A stretch of DNA of 64,000 nucleotides from Misgurnus anguillicaudatus (Eukaryota > Chordata > Actinopteri > Cypriniformes > Cobitidae). Positions 1 to 19,880 of the stretch are shown piece after piece. Below the pieces are notes generated by a model, which did no database searches, was not told the origin of the DNA, and saw nothing but the letters and a program-made list of their open reading frames with translations. Where the stretch lies: assembly GCF_027580225.2 (NCBI RefSeq), contig NW_027395277.1, forward strand, positions 496,001-560,000. The letters run 5' to 3'. The position numbers were made by a program, and so were the translations under genes. How positions within the stretch are numbered: position 1 is the first letter of the stretch; every line of letters starts with the position of its first letter.

Positions 1-870
1 AAGTTACTCGCGGCACTGGGGGTCTTCGTTCCCACCAAGCGTGCACTGGAATACAGACAGGGGTTGCTGCGAACCCAGGTAAGTGTCACTACACAAAGGT
101 CAGTTACTCACGGCGCTGGGGGTCTTGGTTCTCACAGGGCTTTCCAGTACCAGGGATCTTGGTTTACACGGAGCATCTACTGGAACACAGGTAAGTGATA
201 TCTTCAGACACAGGTCAATTTCACTTCACAGGATACGTTACTCACAGCACTGGGGATCTTCGTTCACACCAAGCCTTCGCTGGGACACAGGTAAGTAATT
301 GCTATAAGCACAGATTAATTTCACTTCACAGGATACGTTACTCACAGCACTGGGGATCTTCGTTCACACACAGAGCCTTCGCTGGGACACAGGTAAGTAA
401 TTGCTATAAGCACAGATTAATTTCACTTCACAGGATACGTTACTCACAGCACTGGAGATCTTCGTTCACACACAGAGCCTTCGCTGGGACACAGGTAAGT
501 AATTGCTATAAGCACAGATTGATTTCACTTCACAGGATACGTTACTCCCGACACTGGGGATCTTCATTCACACAAAGCCTTCGCTGGGACACAGGTAGTT
601 AATTGCTATAAGCAGAGATTAATTTCACTTCACAGGATACGTTACTCACAGCACTGGGGATCTTCATTCGCACAAAGCCTTCGCTGGGACACAGGTAGTT
701 AATTGCTATATGCACAGATTAATTTCACTTCACAGGATACGTTACTCACAGCACTGGGGATCTTCATCCACACAAAGCCTTCGCTGGGACACAGGTAGTT
801 AATTGCTATAAGCACAGGTTAATTTCACTTCACAGAATAAATTACTCACTGCACTGGGGATCTTTGCGCT
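1..870. repeat. Tandem array, ~100-bp units
   Basis: From about 195 to 870 a unit of about 98-102 bp is repeated six to seven times; successive GTAAGTAATT landmarks fall at 291, 393 and 495. Each unit has a 'CTTCGCTGGGACACAG' segment followed by GTAAGT or GTAGTT, an AT-rich spacer, then 'TTCACTTCACAG' and 'CACTGGGGATCTTC'. More degenerate relatives occupy 1-195 and 840-870. Open reading across it (195-602) follows from the repeat and is not taken as a gene. Confidence 0.85.
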
Positions 871-2309
871 CACTCACAGACAGTGGACTTTCGCTACAGC
901 GTTGGTGCACCGTATTCCTTCACCCATCCACTCAAGCTGTCCGGGCGTCGTAGGGACTGGTGGGTCCAGTGGCGCGGAGCCGAACGCTTTCCAAACTCCC
1001 CCTCCTACTTCCACGACCGGGGTCTCGAGTTGGGGCGAACTCTCGTCGGGGCTCCGCACACCACGAGCTTCTGTTAGAAAGGTCAATACACACACAGCTA
1101 TGACCCTCAACCCGCACGGTGCACTTTCTACAATACTCACTGGGTTTCACCACTGTCTGCTTTTTGGAGGAGTGAAGCTCTCGTTGACACACCCGGGGGA
1201 CAAGGCTTGGTTTTCTCCCTCTCCGTATGACTCAGGCCACAACAGATGTCGTCACCTCGCGACTCGTTCGAGGCTAGGCAGTTTGGTCGCTACAAGCACA
1301 GCATACACACAGCAAGCATAGCGTAAACACCATCAATAAGTGAAACTCACCCACAGCATTCTTGTACACACTTCACGTGATTTTTAATCGACCTAGCCAC
1401 CTGGCTTCGACTTCCTCGAGAAGGTAGTTGGGCGATAGTTAGGCTAACGATGAGAGCAAGATGTATGTTATTCACAGCCCCGGCGTGATGTTTATGACTC
1501 CTCTGGCTCACCCGCGCTTCCTTTTCCCGCAGGGCCACTGCTTTATTGGTAAACGGCGCTTCTTACCAACTGTCTCGTCCGTGTTTCCGGTCAACCCGCG
1601 GCTCGCCCACGCTTCCCTCTCCAGTGGGGCCAGGGACCTCAAACACAAAAGACACACACCAAGCAACTCCTCTTCCAAGTATTTCACAAGAAAGTACTAC
1701 AGCTGTTACTCACTCTTCGTTGTCAATAGTCTCCTGTATTTGCAAACTCAATGGCTCTGTATCCGCTCTCTCACGAGTGAAATCACCCAGTATTCCTTTG
1801 CCCAGCTGACTTTCCTTTTCTCTCTTCCCCAGGGGAACGATCAGACCAGCGTAGTCCGTCTGCAAAGCAGCAACACAGCGTACACAAAGCACACAACAAG
1901 CACCCAGTGTGGTGTCCCTTTAATCTTCACAGCCCCGTCCCTTTCGCCTCTTCTGGCAGCCGCACTCTTTCCTTACACCATAAGTGATTCGTGGATCAAC
2001 GGCGCCCTTTCGGCTCCTCCAGGGACGGAGCGTGTGGTTACTTTTGCCCAAGGCATAAAGGGACTCACACCCGAAAACAACTTCCCCTCCTTTGTGCTTC
2101 TTGGACCTTTTTATGTGCTTGTCTTCACTCCCTCCTCCAATCGTGGACGGCCAGCCTAATTCACCCCACCTGTTGCTCATTTTCTCCTGCTCTGCGTTGC
2201 TAGGGAGATCAGGAAGCAAAGTGGTGTAGTTCAAAATCAGGCCCGGGCGGAAACCGTCTTCAGGCGGAACCTTTCTCCGCCACTTTTGGTTCCGCCCTAT
2301 CATAGTCAC
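871..2309. other. Unassigned region with weak internal repeats
   Basis: No recognisable coding region. Phrases recur about 95 bp apart, for example 'GGCTCACCCGCGCTTCC' near 1507 and a diverged copy near 1602. The region is GC-richer than its surroundings and lies between the tandem array and the BEL/Pao remnant, so it may be part of a repeat or LTR; this is inference. Open frames on both strands show no family resemblance. Confidence 0.35.
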
Positions 2310-3713
2310 CCGGTGACACAACCCCATAGCCTTCTTCACAGGCATCAGAGAAGTGGTGTAACTGACCTAACGTGACTTCTCCAAACTCTACAGGGTTTCA
2401 AACATCTTTTGGTCTCAAATTTCTCCAAGCCATGAAGATCCTCAAGCCAGTCTCTCCATCTCTGTACATATTTAAGGGGACTAACACTATTCCATCTAAT
2501 CTTTTCCCTGCAAAGATCCTGAAAAATTTTCTTTGCAAAAAGAACTACTGGAGACAAAAATCCAAGGGGATCATATACTGCACTGATCACAGAAAGTATT
2601 CCTCTTCTAGTAAAAGGACTTTCTTTAATTACTACTTTAAATTTGAAGGTATCAGATTCTGCACACCACTGTGCACCCAGTACTCTTTCCATCGGAAGCA
2701 CATCATGGTTCAAATCAAGATACTTCACTTCATTCACCCGTTCTTCTTCTGGTATGGCATTCAACACTCCACGACTGTTGCCCATCCATTTGGTCAGATG
2801 AAATCCACCTTTAGCACAAATTGCATGAAGTTCCTTATATAATTGGATTGCGTCAGATTCTGTAGGAACTAAAAGTAAGGCAATTATCCATGTGATTACT
2901 GATGACTTCTGCTGTTCTGAAATTAAATACATTTCCATGGTCCTCTGTACATCTCTTGAGTGCATAGTTAGAACAACTTGGGGAAGAGGAAGCTCCGAAC
3001 AGGTGTATAACCATTCTGAATTCCTCCAAGTTCTTACTCAAGTCACCTTTTGACCACCACAGAAACCTTAAAAGGTCAGAATCTTCTGAAGGAACCCTCA
3101 CCTGATAGAACATGGATTCAACATCAGCCATTAAGGTGACAAGCTCCATTCTGAATGCTGTAAGGACACTTATTAAAGTGCTTGTTAGGTCTGGTCCCTG
3201 AAGTAGTTGTCCATTCAATGATACTCTCTCAAAGGAGCCACTAGTTTCAAATGGTAGACCCCATAATGAGGTATATTCCAAACACAGCTGTCATGCCTTT
3301 CAAGTTTTCCACAGGTACCTTCTCTGCGTATCCTTTGGAAATTACATCATCCATGAAGGCAGTATAATCTGCCTGAAATATGGGATCCTTCCTGCATTTC
3401 CATTGCAGGTTCAAAGCCCGTTGTTCTAACAATTCAGCTATTTGGAAAGACCAGATCTTTATTCTTGAGCGGCAAACCAATGCTGTAATGACCATCTAAT
3501 AATTTTATAGACTGAGACACAAGATCCATGAACTGTTTATCCTCTTTAGACATACCTACCATTTTATCAAGGGCATCTTCAGGGAAATCAATCTTAAATT
3601 GTTTCCAAAGATCATCCAATTTTGAAACTGAGATCCTGTTTACAGTCATTACAGAAAGCTCCATTCTTTTCCATTCCTTTAAGCTGGCTATGAGTAAACC
3701 ACTTCTACCCTAA
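2310..3713 (-). mobile_element. BEL/Pao retrotransposon polymerase remnant
   Basis: Minus-strand pieces in several frames read as one BEL/Pao pol protein. In order they are 'LLDGHYSIGLPLKNKD', 'DYTAFMDDVISKGYAEKVP', 'LLQGPDLTSTLISVL', 'LMADVESMFYQVRVP', 'LRFLWWSKGDLSKN', 'HLFGASSSPSCSNYALK', then 'AVYDPLGFLSPVVLF' and 'QLHHFSDACEEGYGVV'. These match the protease-RT linker, reverse transcriptase and RNase H entry of Pao elements. The YVDD-type box has decayed to 'HMDNCL', and several frameshifts separate the pieces near 3500, 3280 and 2900. No LTRs were identified. It is a dead internal fragment. Confidence 0.85.
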
Positions 3714-5360
3714 ATAACCTTGAATTTGATTACCTGCCATTTTTGCCAAAATAACTAGAAAATGTATGATAATCCAACATGTAAGAACATTTCTTTTACA
3801 TGTTCTAAAAGTATATGCATTGTCTATTTTTGGGCTATGTTAGACGTCTTTTAGACTTTCACTGGCATGTTCACATTTCTACTTTTGTTTGTTTTCTTTG
3901 TGCTATGCAGTGCTGTCTTTTCCTTTCCATATGCCAATGACATGGTCTGTCAACGAATTACAGGACAAACAGTTACACCGTAAATGTACATTTTGTCCTG
4001 TCTCTTGCAATCAAACTCCCACACAACTTACACTAAGGTGTAACCTACAATTTACTGTAACTGTCATAGTTTACATCAGAACATCACTTTAGAGTAAACT
4101 GTTATATTGACAACACGACTAAACAATTTGACTGTCTTATCCGTACACAATGATACAAGTACTTGACAAAGATATTTACTTTTGAGAGATGAACTAAGAA
4201 TTTGGGTAAGAGAGTGGCTTTTGTAGATTATCCATGGTGTTTTGCTATTTGTATGAGAAATGAGAAATGTACCAAAGCGACTGAAAAAAAACTGTAATAA
4301 AGTCTGATTTATCTTTGAAGTTTGCTTTGAGGATGATTGTGACAGCAACATTAATAGCTCGTGTGAGTTGCATTTAAGAAACGAATGTTTAAAACATTGC
4401 AGGCTGAAATGGGTTGGAGGATATGTTGGATGCTTCAGAGCAAGTTCTGCAATACTTTATGTGTACAGTATGCCCAAGTGAAAAACTACACTTTTATACT
4501 TTATTTAAAGTGATCTACTTTTATGCTCTAACGCTAATTCTACTAAAATTCTTCTTTAGTACTTAAATATGAACTAAAATATGCTAAAATGTATTTAAAA
4601 ATGTATTTAGGTACCATTTGTAGTAATCTGATTCTGAACCCATCTTTGTATGAAAGATGGGAAACTTTACAAGTTTACTACAAGTGGTATACATTTATGT
4701 AATACTACAGAGATAGTATTTTAAAAGCACATTTCATATTCATAGCATCTCAAAATAGCAAATATAAGATTATCTTAAGTAATAAAGAAGAAGTTTTGGT
4801 ATATTAAGTACAAAACTAGAGGCTGGCTCCAAATAGGAGTTAATTCCCATAGACCTCCATGTTAAAATGCCCAACTTTACATTAAAAAAATATGTTTACA
4901 GCCTGATACAAAAAGTGTTCTTGGTCTATATGTCTAATTTTGTCCTTCTGTGAGGGGGTTGAGGGGGGAAAGTCATTGTTTCAACGTCTTTTCGACAAGG
5001 TTTTGCTGGGTAACAAAAAATATTGCTATTTAGCTTATTATTCACGTCTAGAAAGACTACAGATATGATTTTTAAATGGCACATGTTATCATTAAAATCC
5101 CATTCAACATTAATGGTGATCTGAGGGGGCGGGATAGTGCTGCCCTGCTAAAAGTGTCTGCAATATTCTGCCATGCAGTCAAGGTTTTTATTAGAGATCT
5201 TTCAGCACCTGAGCTAAAACTGTAGATAGCACTCATCTGTCTACCTGCTGCCATGGGTTGGGCAAAGATGCATCAAAATATATTTTAAAATAAAATACTA
5301 TACCTTAGTTTTAAGTGTATCAAAATAAACTACAAAATACAGCAGCCACGTGATGTATTA
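3714..5360. other. AT-rich intergenic stretch
   Basis: No gene or element boundary recognised. Sequence is AT-rich with short open frames only; 4820-4900 resembles a dispersed fish repeat by wording ('GGCTCCAAATAGGAGTTAA'), which is a weak impression. Confidence 0.4.
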
Positions 5361-5685
5361 CAGTTTTTTTCAATTGCTAAACGACAGTGGGCACAACTGG
5401 AGTCACATGTGCAAAACTCTAACTACAGTCTGCACAACAGAAGTTCATGTGGACCAAACTCTAGTTCGTTTTTCATTGCTTGAACACAGTTTTCAAAACT
5501 CTACACACTTATCCCATGACTTTAAACACAACCTGCACAACACTGTGGATTTACAGCACTTTGTTCAAATGCTAACACACTGCTGTCAAAACTGTGAACC
5601 ACACATTCAAAACAGAATTGATTTCAGTCTTGTGCCTTTCAAACACTGCTGACTGCAATTTCATATAAATATAAATTCCAATTTC

Positions 5686-5742
<57 letters not shown>

Positions 5743-6365
5743 TCAGAAAAACTAATTTTGGAAATGGAACAAGGAAGACGGGTTTGTGGAGGGAGAAGGG
5801 TGGCATGTAGTGGCCTGATGCTAGAGAGAGGAAGGATTAGCTACTCAATTATAAAAAAAAAATCATATATGAATTACAGTATGTACTTTTAGATTCTACC
5901 TTTTTTTTTCATTACTGTAATTCCATAAATGACTACAGACTATTGAAGCAAACTGCTAATTTTCATTTACCTTAAAGAATTGTTCTGTCCTAAAAATTTC
6001 AATAAATCATGTGATCAATCAATCAATAATTATTTGAAGAAAACATTACTTTGTATGAAGTCACTGAAATTGTTTAAACTGTAAAGATGAAAAGTTAGTA
6101 TTTTTGTGTATTGGTGTTTGATGTTAGTGTTTTTCCTCTCAGTGTGTTGTGAGTGACAGTGTGTGTTATCTCAGTGAGGGTTGTGTTTAGTGTTTGTCTG
6201 CACTGAGCTGTTTTGAGTCATGTGTTAAGAGTTGTGTTTCTTGAAGTGAGTTTTGCAGGTGATATGTACAGTTTAGCTCAGGTGACTTTTGGTATTGCAG
6301 ACTGTAGTTAGAGTTTTGCACATGTAGCTCCAGTTGTGCCCACTGTCGTTTAGCAATCGAAAAAA
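5361..6365. mobile_element. ~1-kb element with ~70-bp terminal inverted repeats
   Basis: The left end (about 5363-5432, 'CAATTGCTAAACGACAGTGG' onward) is repeated in reverse complement at about 6293-6363 ('CCACTGTCGTTTAGCAATCG'), near-perfect for about 70 bp. The interior contains (TA)n(TG)n and repeated GTGTTTG-type phrases but no transposase reading frame. It is a non-autonomous DNA transposon; superfamily not assigned. Confidence 0.8.
5691..5737. repeat. (TA)n-(TG)n microsatellite
   Basis: An alternating TA run passes directly into a TG run inside the TIR element at 5361-6365. Confidence 0.95.
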
Positions 6366-6879
6366 ACTTTAAAATAAACTACTGTATTTTTGTATTTTGA
6401 AAAAAAAAAACTTTTACAAGGGAGCATGAAATTGCTTTGCAAACCTTCCATCAGTTGTACTATTTAATCATTGCTTCACCATTACATTGACTCTGAGTCA
6501 TGTAAAAATCTGACATATGCAACCGGTAACTATAAGGGCCTACTTCACATTAGCATGCTGCCCGCTGCCATAGTTACAGACATACAGAGGGTTTTCCTGG
6601 ATGGGTTTGTGCAGTAGTGGCCAAAAGTGATGTCCGACTTTGTATAATATTTACTCAAATATTTTAATAAATATACATGAAAATATTTGTTTGCATGTTG
6701 TATTGGTGTGTTTGGAGTAAAAATTGAAGCTCAGCTGTAATTAAGAATTTATAGCTTGGCAAAAATTACATATAGCACATGCAAAATGTATATTCTTAAA
6801 GGCATTTGTCCAGTCTTCGGTAAACAATCTTTGTTTTTCCTAATCTTTCATGATCCTTCAGTTCTGAAAAAGTGACAAC
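6366..6879. other. Upstream flank of the actinoporin-like gene
   Basis: No coding feature recognised. It would contain the promoter of the gene starting at 6880, but no clear TATA or initiator can be singled out in this AT-rich DNA. Confidence 0.3.
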
Positions 6880-7548
6880 ATGGGGGGGGGTGTAGCGAGC
6901 AAAACCTGCACGATACAGATCACCAACATGAGCAACGTCTACAACCTCATCAAGCCACAGTAAGGAGAAAATGATTACCGTGCATTTAGGAATACATTGT
7001 CATTTGTTTTGTCTTTCAGATTACTTGTTCCACTGAGAATAAACCAAGCTATTCTGAAACACTTAAAATGAGAAAATGTGTTATTCCAGAAAAATCCTGT
7101 TACTTTGTAAGTGTTTACAGACTAACTCTTAACTTTTCTCAGGGCCTTCATATCCGGTGGGAACTGCTGTGATCCTCCTCAGCCCACAATCGGCTCCAAC
7201 AGGACCGAGGTCTGCAAATTCACTCCAACTCGAGGCATCGTCTTTACCTATGACCTCTATCACATGCAGAACCAGGTGTGCACTGAACGCATGGCTATTC
7301 TGTTCTCTGTTCCCGACCACTACAACCTCATAATGGGAGTGGGGGTGTTGGAGATAACCCGTAAGTGTGATGAATTCCTGTACCACTGCATGTCTAAAGA
7401 GAGAGACTCCTCGTGGGAAAGAGACACCCGTGGGAATGCAGAGGTGTTTGGAATCATCTACAGGGCACAGATGGTTGAATTAAGAGCAACTATGGCAAAT
7501 GCGGGCGAAGCTATTATTAAACTAGAGATCCATGACATAGTTGTTTAG
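6880..7548 (+). CDS. Actinoporin-like protein, two exons, intact
   Basis: Predicted exons are 6880-6959 and 7143-7548, with a GTAAGG donor at 6960 and a TTTTCTCAG acceptor at 7142. Phases match exactly and give 161 residues ending at TAG. The ATG at 6880 is in frame, follows an untranslated flank and precedes a Gly-rich start. The protein matches the vertebrate actinoporin-like family, relatives of sea-anemone pore-forming cytolysins: an N-terminal beta strand ('CTIQITNMSNVYNL'), 'PPQPTIGSNRTEVCKFTPT', a 'FTYDLY' strand, 'MAILFSVPDHYNL', 'KCDEFLYHCM', and the C-terminal 'IRATM'-like strand here read as 'LRATMANAGEAIIKLEIHD'. It is somewhat short for the family (about 180 residues from memory), and the aromatic stretch normally preceding 'VGI' is reduced to 'NLIMGVGV'. 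Such fish proteins bind membranes, but whether this one forms pores is not known from sequence. AATAAAG signals follow at about 7660. Confidence 0.8.
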
Positions 7549-7905
7549 CCTAAAACTTTTCATTTATAGCCCACCTTAATTCATGTGTAAATGGTATAAA
7601 ATAGCATGACATTGTGACTTCACTAACATTTATGATGTTAATTTATGACTGTAAAACCTAATAAAGAGGCAAAATAGTTGAAGCAGAGGCGTCTGGAATA
7701 TAGGCACTGAAGGTTGAATTAACTTTGTAAAAGGTGGGCAAAGCTATTATTAAACTAGAGATCTATGACAAAGTGAATCATGAATTCATATCTAAACAAA
7801 TCTAAATGGTATAATAAAGCATGCAATTGTGACTTCCCCAATATTTTTTGATGCTATGACTATAAAATCTAATAAAGAGACAAAATAGTTGAAATTGACT
7901 GAATC
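7490..7905 (+). repeat. Duplicated 3' end of the actinoporin-like gene
   Basis: The end of the coding exon and its 3' UTR ('GAAGCTATTATTAAACTAGAG' region through AATAAAG at about 7660) recur in diverged form from about 7740 to 7900 ('AAGCTATTATTAAACTAGAG'), including a second AATAAAG near 7872. It is a local tandem duplication of the gene's tail with no coding part preserved. Confidence 0.75.
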
Positions 7906-9518
7906 TTGTATTGTATCCTGCATCTTTTACGTGATTAGTTTCATAGTGTGAAGTGTTTTAAGCAGGACATATCTATGAGATTAATCCAATGCTTTTGGAA
8001 AGCATACATACATACAAGATTGTTTCACAATAAACCCCTTTCTTTTCCCACAAATTAAATCATTAAAACCTCAAGTCCGGTCCAATATCATTAAACCTGA
8101 TTTCAGTTGAACTGAAAAACTCACAAACACAATCTCACAATTTAACAAATGCATTTATTAAAGTAACTCTGTAAACATGTATACAAGCTACAGTAAGTCA
8201 TTTGGGACATTTATTCTGAAATAGGTCACACAAAATATAAACAAATGATCTATTAAAAACAGACTGTGTATTATAGGGGAAAGTGTTAAAATCTATATAT
8301 CTAACAAAGTAAAAACAAAAACACATCACAGGTTTTGGAGTGTTCATGGAGAGCACAGACCAGAAGAAGAGATACAGCATCGACATGACGGTGAGAGTTA
8401 AGATTGGCAGAAAATCTGTCCTTGGTACAATAAGGTAGTGTTGTGTTAACTTGATGCACCATCTTAAAAAGAAAGATGCGGCACACAAATAAGTGGTAAA
8501 CACATTTCTCAAAAGAAGTCACACAAATTTTGTGTCAGTGAAAAACTTGCATTGACATTGTGTTCATTAACTTGTATAGCTTAACAGATGAATCTCAGGC
8601 TTATGGATTTAAACACACGCTGAAGTTCCTGCAATGCTTTGTTTGACCTGATGGCATTGGCAAAAACTTGTAACTCCCAGTTGTTGCCTAATGGTTAGTT
8701 ACCCAAGTCTCACAGCTGGCAGGTTGCAACAAAGGTGCGCCTGAGCAAGGCATCTTTCCCTAAATGTTCCCCAGGTGCAGTGATATCTCTGGGTGCGTGT
8801 GTGAACTACTCACTGGTATGCGTTTAATGCAGAGGTCACTTGTCGGGTATAAGCTGCCGTACCTGACAGTCACGTCACTTTCAGTACTATGAGAGTGCTT
8901 GAGGATGCATCCTAACTTTAAGATCATGTGAGATTCATGTGAAGCTAACAAGGTTAGGGTTGGTGTAAAAAATACGTGCAATGCATTTAACGTGACAACA
9001 TTTTTTCACAAACAGTTTAAACAACTGAGTAACGTCACATGTGAATCAGCCCACCGGATCTACGACAGATGCGAACGGCACGTGTCGACTTGAGATTGTC
9101 GATACTGGAAGCGTCAAAGCCCCACGTAATCTCTCAATGTTTACTGGCCACAGAAGCTGCACATAACAGCTAAACAAAGATATGTCAAAAAATGTAAATT
9201 GTAAAATTTTATTCGTTTTGAAGGAAAAATAACTCGCATAAAAACAATACAGGCAATTAAAAACTAAAAGACCAAATCATCAATGGATGTGATGTCATCG
9301 TCAAAAGTTCAAAAATTTTACAAATTAAATGTAAAAAATTAAGACTTTAAGATAGACAGCTAAAATATATATTTTTTTAAATTAGAAATGCAACAATTAA
9401 AACTTAAAATGTGGTAACAACTCGATGCTTCCAGCACAGGCAGGCACACTGATTATAATATAATTTCGACACGTCACCTCGCAGCGATCGCATCTGGTGT
9501 AGACCAACAGAAGTGGAT
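7906..9518. other. Intergenic DNA between actinoporin-like gene and hdhd5
   Basis: No gene or clear element recognised. It includes the 3' flank of hdhd5, which is read towards it from the minus strand. Confidence 0.35.
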
Positions 9519-17762
<8,244 letters not shown>

Positions 17763-17816
17763 CCTCGTACAGCACAGAGATAGGGAAACGAAACAGTGAT
17801 TTCTACACTGACCCAA

Positions 17817-18018
17817 GCATAACCACTTTAGTACTGCTAACCATTAGCTCGCATGCCGTCAATAACCACCAACCATGTTTTTCTAGTGCTACAAGCCAAC
17901 GCTGTTGATCCGTGTGCTGCTCTTCCAAATCAATCCTCATATGAGGTGTTTATGTCAGCAGTAGTGTGAAACAACGGCAGAAGTGACGTCATGCCACTTC
18001 ATGCGGCGCCACAAGAAC
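17817..18018. promoter_or_regulatory. hdhd5 upstream region with CRE site
   Basis: This is the sequence immediately upstream of the first hdhd5 exon on the minus strand. It holds one perfect TGACGTCA palindrome near 17982; two more follow in the adjoining inverted repeat. TGACGTCA is the established CREB/ATF site. No TATA box is evident. A promoter role is inference from position. Confidence 0.4.
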
Positions 18019-18126
18019 TGACAGGCGGGTGACGTCAAATACCGCGAGAGCGACTCGATTTAGACTTCTCTGTATGATTTCTCGAATTGCTCTCGCGGTA
18101 TCTTGACGTCATATCATCCACCTGTC
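18019..18126. repeat. Inverted repeat with two CRE palindromes
   Basis: The left arm (ACAGGCGGGTGACGTCAAAT, ACCGCGAGAGC) pairs with the right arm (GCTCTCGCGGTATCTTGACG, CCACCTGT) around a ~35-bp loop. Each arm contains TGACGTCA. A relative lies at 18846-18938. It may be a MITE or a promoter-linked palindrome. Confidence 0.75.
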
Positions 18127-18218
18127 TGCTTTCCGGCCCCGCATGAAGTCGAATACGTCTAATATTTGCGCATATTCTACGCAGCAAGGAGTTGCACAAG
18201 ACTCCCCCCGGAGTCGGA

Positions 18219-18335
18219 GCAGCTCAAGATTTCCGGGTTGTGACACCGGTGTGTTTTGAAACCGAAAACACCTGTCGGCTGTCCACTTAGGTTTCAAAAC
18301 ACGCCGATGTCACAACCCGGAAATGTCGAGCTGCT
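18219..18335. repeat. Second inverted repeat upstream of hdhd5
   Basis: AGCAGCTCAAGATTTCCGGG and TTGTGACACCGGTGTGTTTT on the left are mirrored by AAACACGCCGATGTCACAAC and CCGGAAATGTCGAGCTGCT on the right. It is about 117 bp long with a short spacer and no coding potential. Confidence 0.8.
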
Positions 18336-18450
18336 GAGGGGACAGAATTGCTCATGAAAATTGAAATAATGGTTAAAGCATAAATTATTTTAATGTATGA
18401 ATGAGTAATGTATTGTCATTGAAATAAACAAAAATTAACAACCTTTTTAT

Positions 18451-18583
18451 CAGAGGTGGATAGTAGACACTAAGTCTAAGTTACATTTTCCAAGCATGTG
18501 TACTTTATCAGAGTGTTTGTCTTGGGAATTTTTTTAATTTAAGTTAAATACTTAGATTAAATACTAAGTACTGTCCACACCTG
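18451..18583. mobile_element. Small hAT MITE (Tol2-like ends)
   Basis: Begins CAGAGGTGGATAGTAGACAC and ends ACTGTCCACACCTG, the CAGAGGTG terminus typical of Tol2-type hAT elements. The 8-bp flanks CTTTTTAT and CTTTTAAT agree at seven positions, as expected for a target duplication. 133 bp, non-autonomous. Confidence 0.75.
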
Positions 18584-18845
18584 CTTTTAATTATACTTTT
18601 ATTAAACAATGCAATATACATTTTGATTAATAAGTGAATGAAAGCCACTTTAAGGCAAGTCTGATGTATAAACTGCTAAAATAAAAATTATTTTTCTGTA
18701 GCTTCCAGATAAAAAAAACAGTTAGGTTACAATACATTTTTGTGTTAATAATATCAATGCTATGTTCAAATCTAATTTTAGATTGTGGCAGTTCAACGTA
18801 AAGAAATATGTGTTTGACATTATGTAGCGCTGCGCAGGCCTACAT

Positions 18846-18938
18846 GTCTATGACATCAAGTATCGCGAGATCTAGTCGAGAAACCATACGGTGCAGTCTG
18901 CTCTCGAAGCTCTCTCACGGTACTTTGATGTCATAGGC
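18846..18938. repeat. Inverted repeat related to that at 18019
   Basis: Arms CTATGACATCAAGTATCGCG and CGGTACTTTGATGTCATAGG share the order of the 18019 repeat (TGACrTCAArTAyCGCGAGA) with CRE sites mutated to TGACATCA. It appears to be a diverged second copy of the same element. Confidence 0.65.
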
Positions 18939-19880
18939 ACCTAAAGTCTACACACCCTGACGTTATTGTTATTGTTTTTATTGATTGGTAGAGGTTACTC
19001 ATGTGATCCAAGTTGACCCTTTAATTTAATGCCAGCAGAGTTTGATATCGTGTACACTGACATTTGTACACTTGACAAATAAAACTTGAAACGCTAAGCT
19101 GCTGTCTTTACGAGCAGATAAACCACAACAGACGAGCAGTGACATCTGGTCTTCATCTGAAGAAAAGACTGTGTCACTTCAAAACATCCAAGAGTGTCTT
19201 AAATGTGCTTTTATTTATGCATTTTTATTGACAGCAGATAACAGGATAATCATTTCTATAATATTCACATTATGAAAATACAAAGGTCATATGAAGAATA
19301 AACAAACACATAACAAAACAACTAGCCTGCTTCCTTTGCCCCTGATGTGCAGAAATATTTTAAATGATAATGTGATGTTTAAAGAACCGTATTGTAGTCC
19401 AAACATTTACATTGTTTTACAACAAGACCACAGCGATCATGTAGATAAAGAACTTAAGAAAATAACAGTTTTATTTCTAAAATCATACGGTATGGTTAGT
19501 AGACTAGTCGATTGATCTTAGCACCTAAAGTCCCAATGAAACAAAAAATGACTATTCTTTTTTTTATGTAATATTGCATATTATATGTTTATTATAAACA
19601 ATTCATCCATCTGAGTCTTTTTTTATTCATGTGCTCTAATAAACTTTAATCAAATTTAAAAAATGTTGTGCCAATCATTCTTTAACCCCACCCAATCGTA
19701 CTGTGAGTCTGTTGCCTGGTCCATTTCTGAATAAAACGCCTACTTTTCTATATTTTCAATCAAAGCATGGTGAAAAACACAAGCCACGCCCACTTTTTTA
19801 TATTTCTTTTTACTTGGAAATACATCACAGCTTGAAAGTAAAGTCGATCGTGAATTTCGGTTCACAGGGCATGTTCTAAT

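Noticed and set aside
1347..2345. Several 60-230-codon frames on both strands
   Set aside because: No family resemblance, mutually overlapping, in weakly repetitive DNA; not supported as genes.
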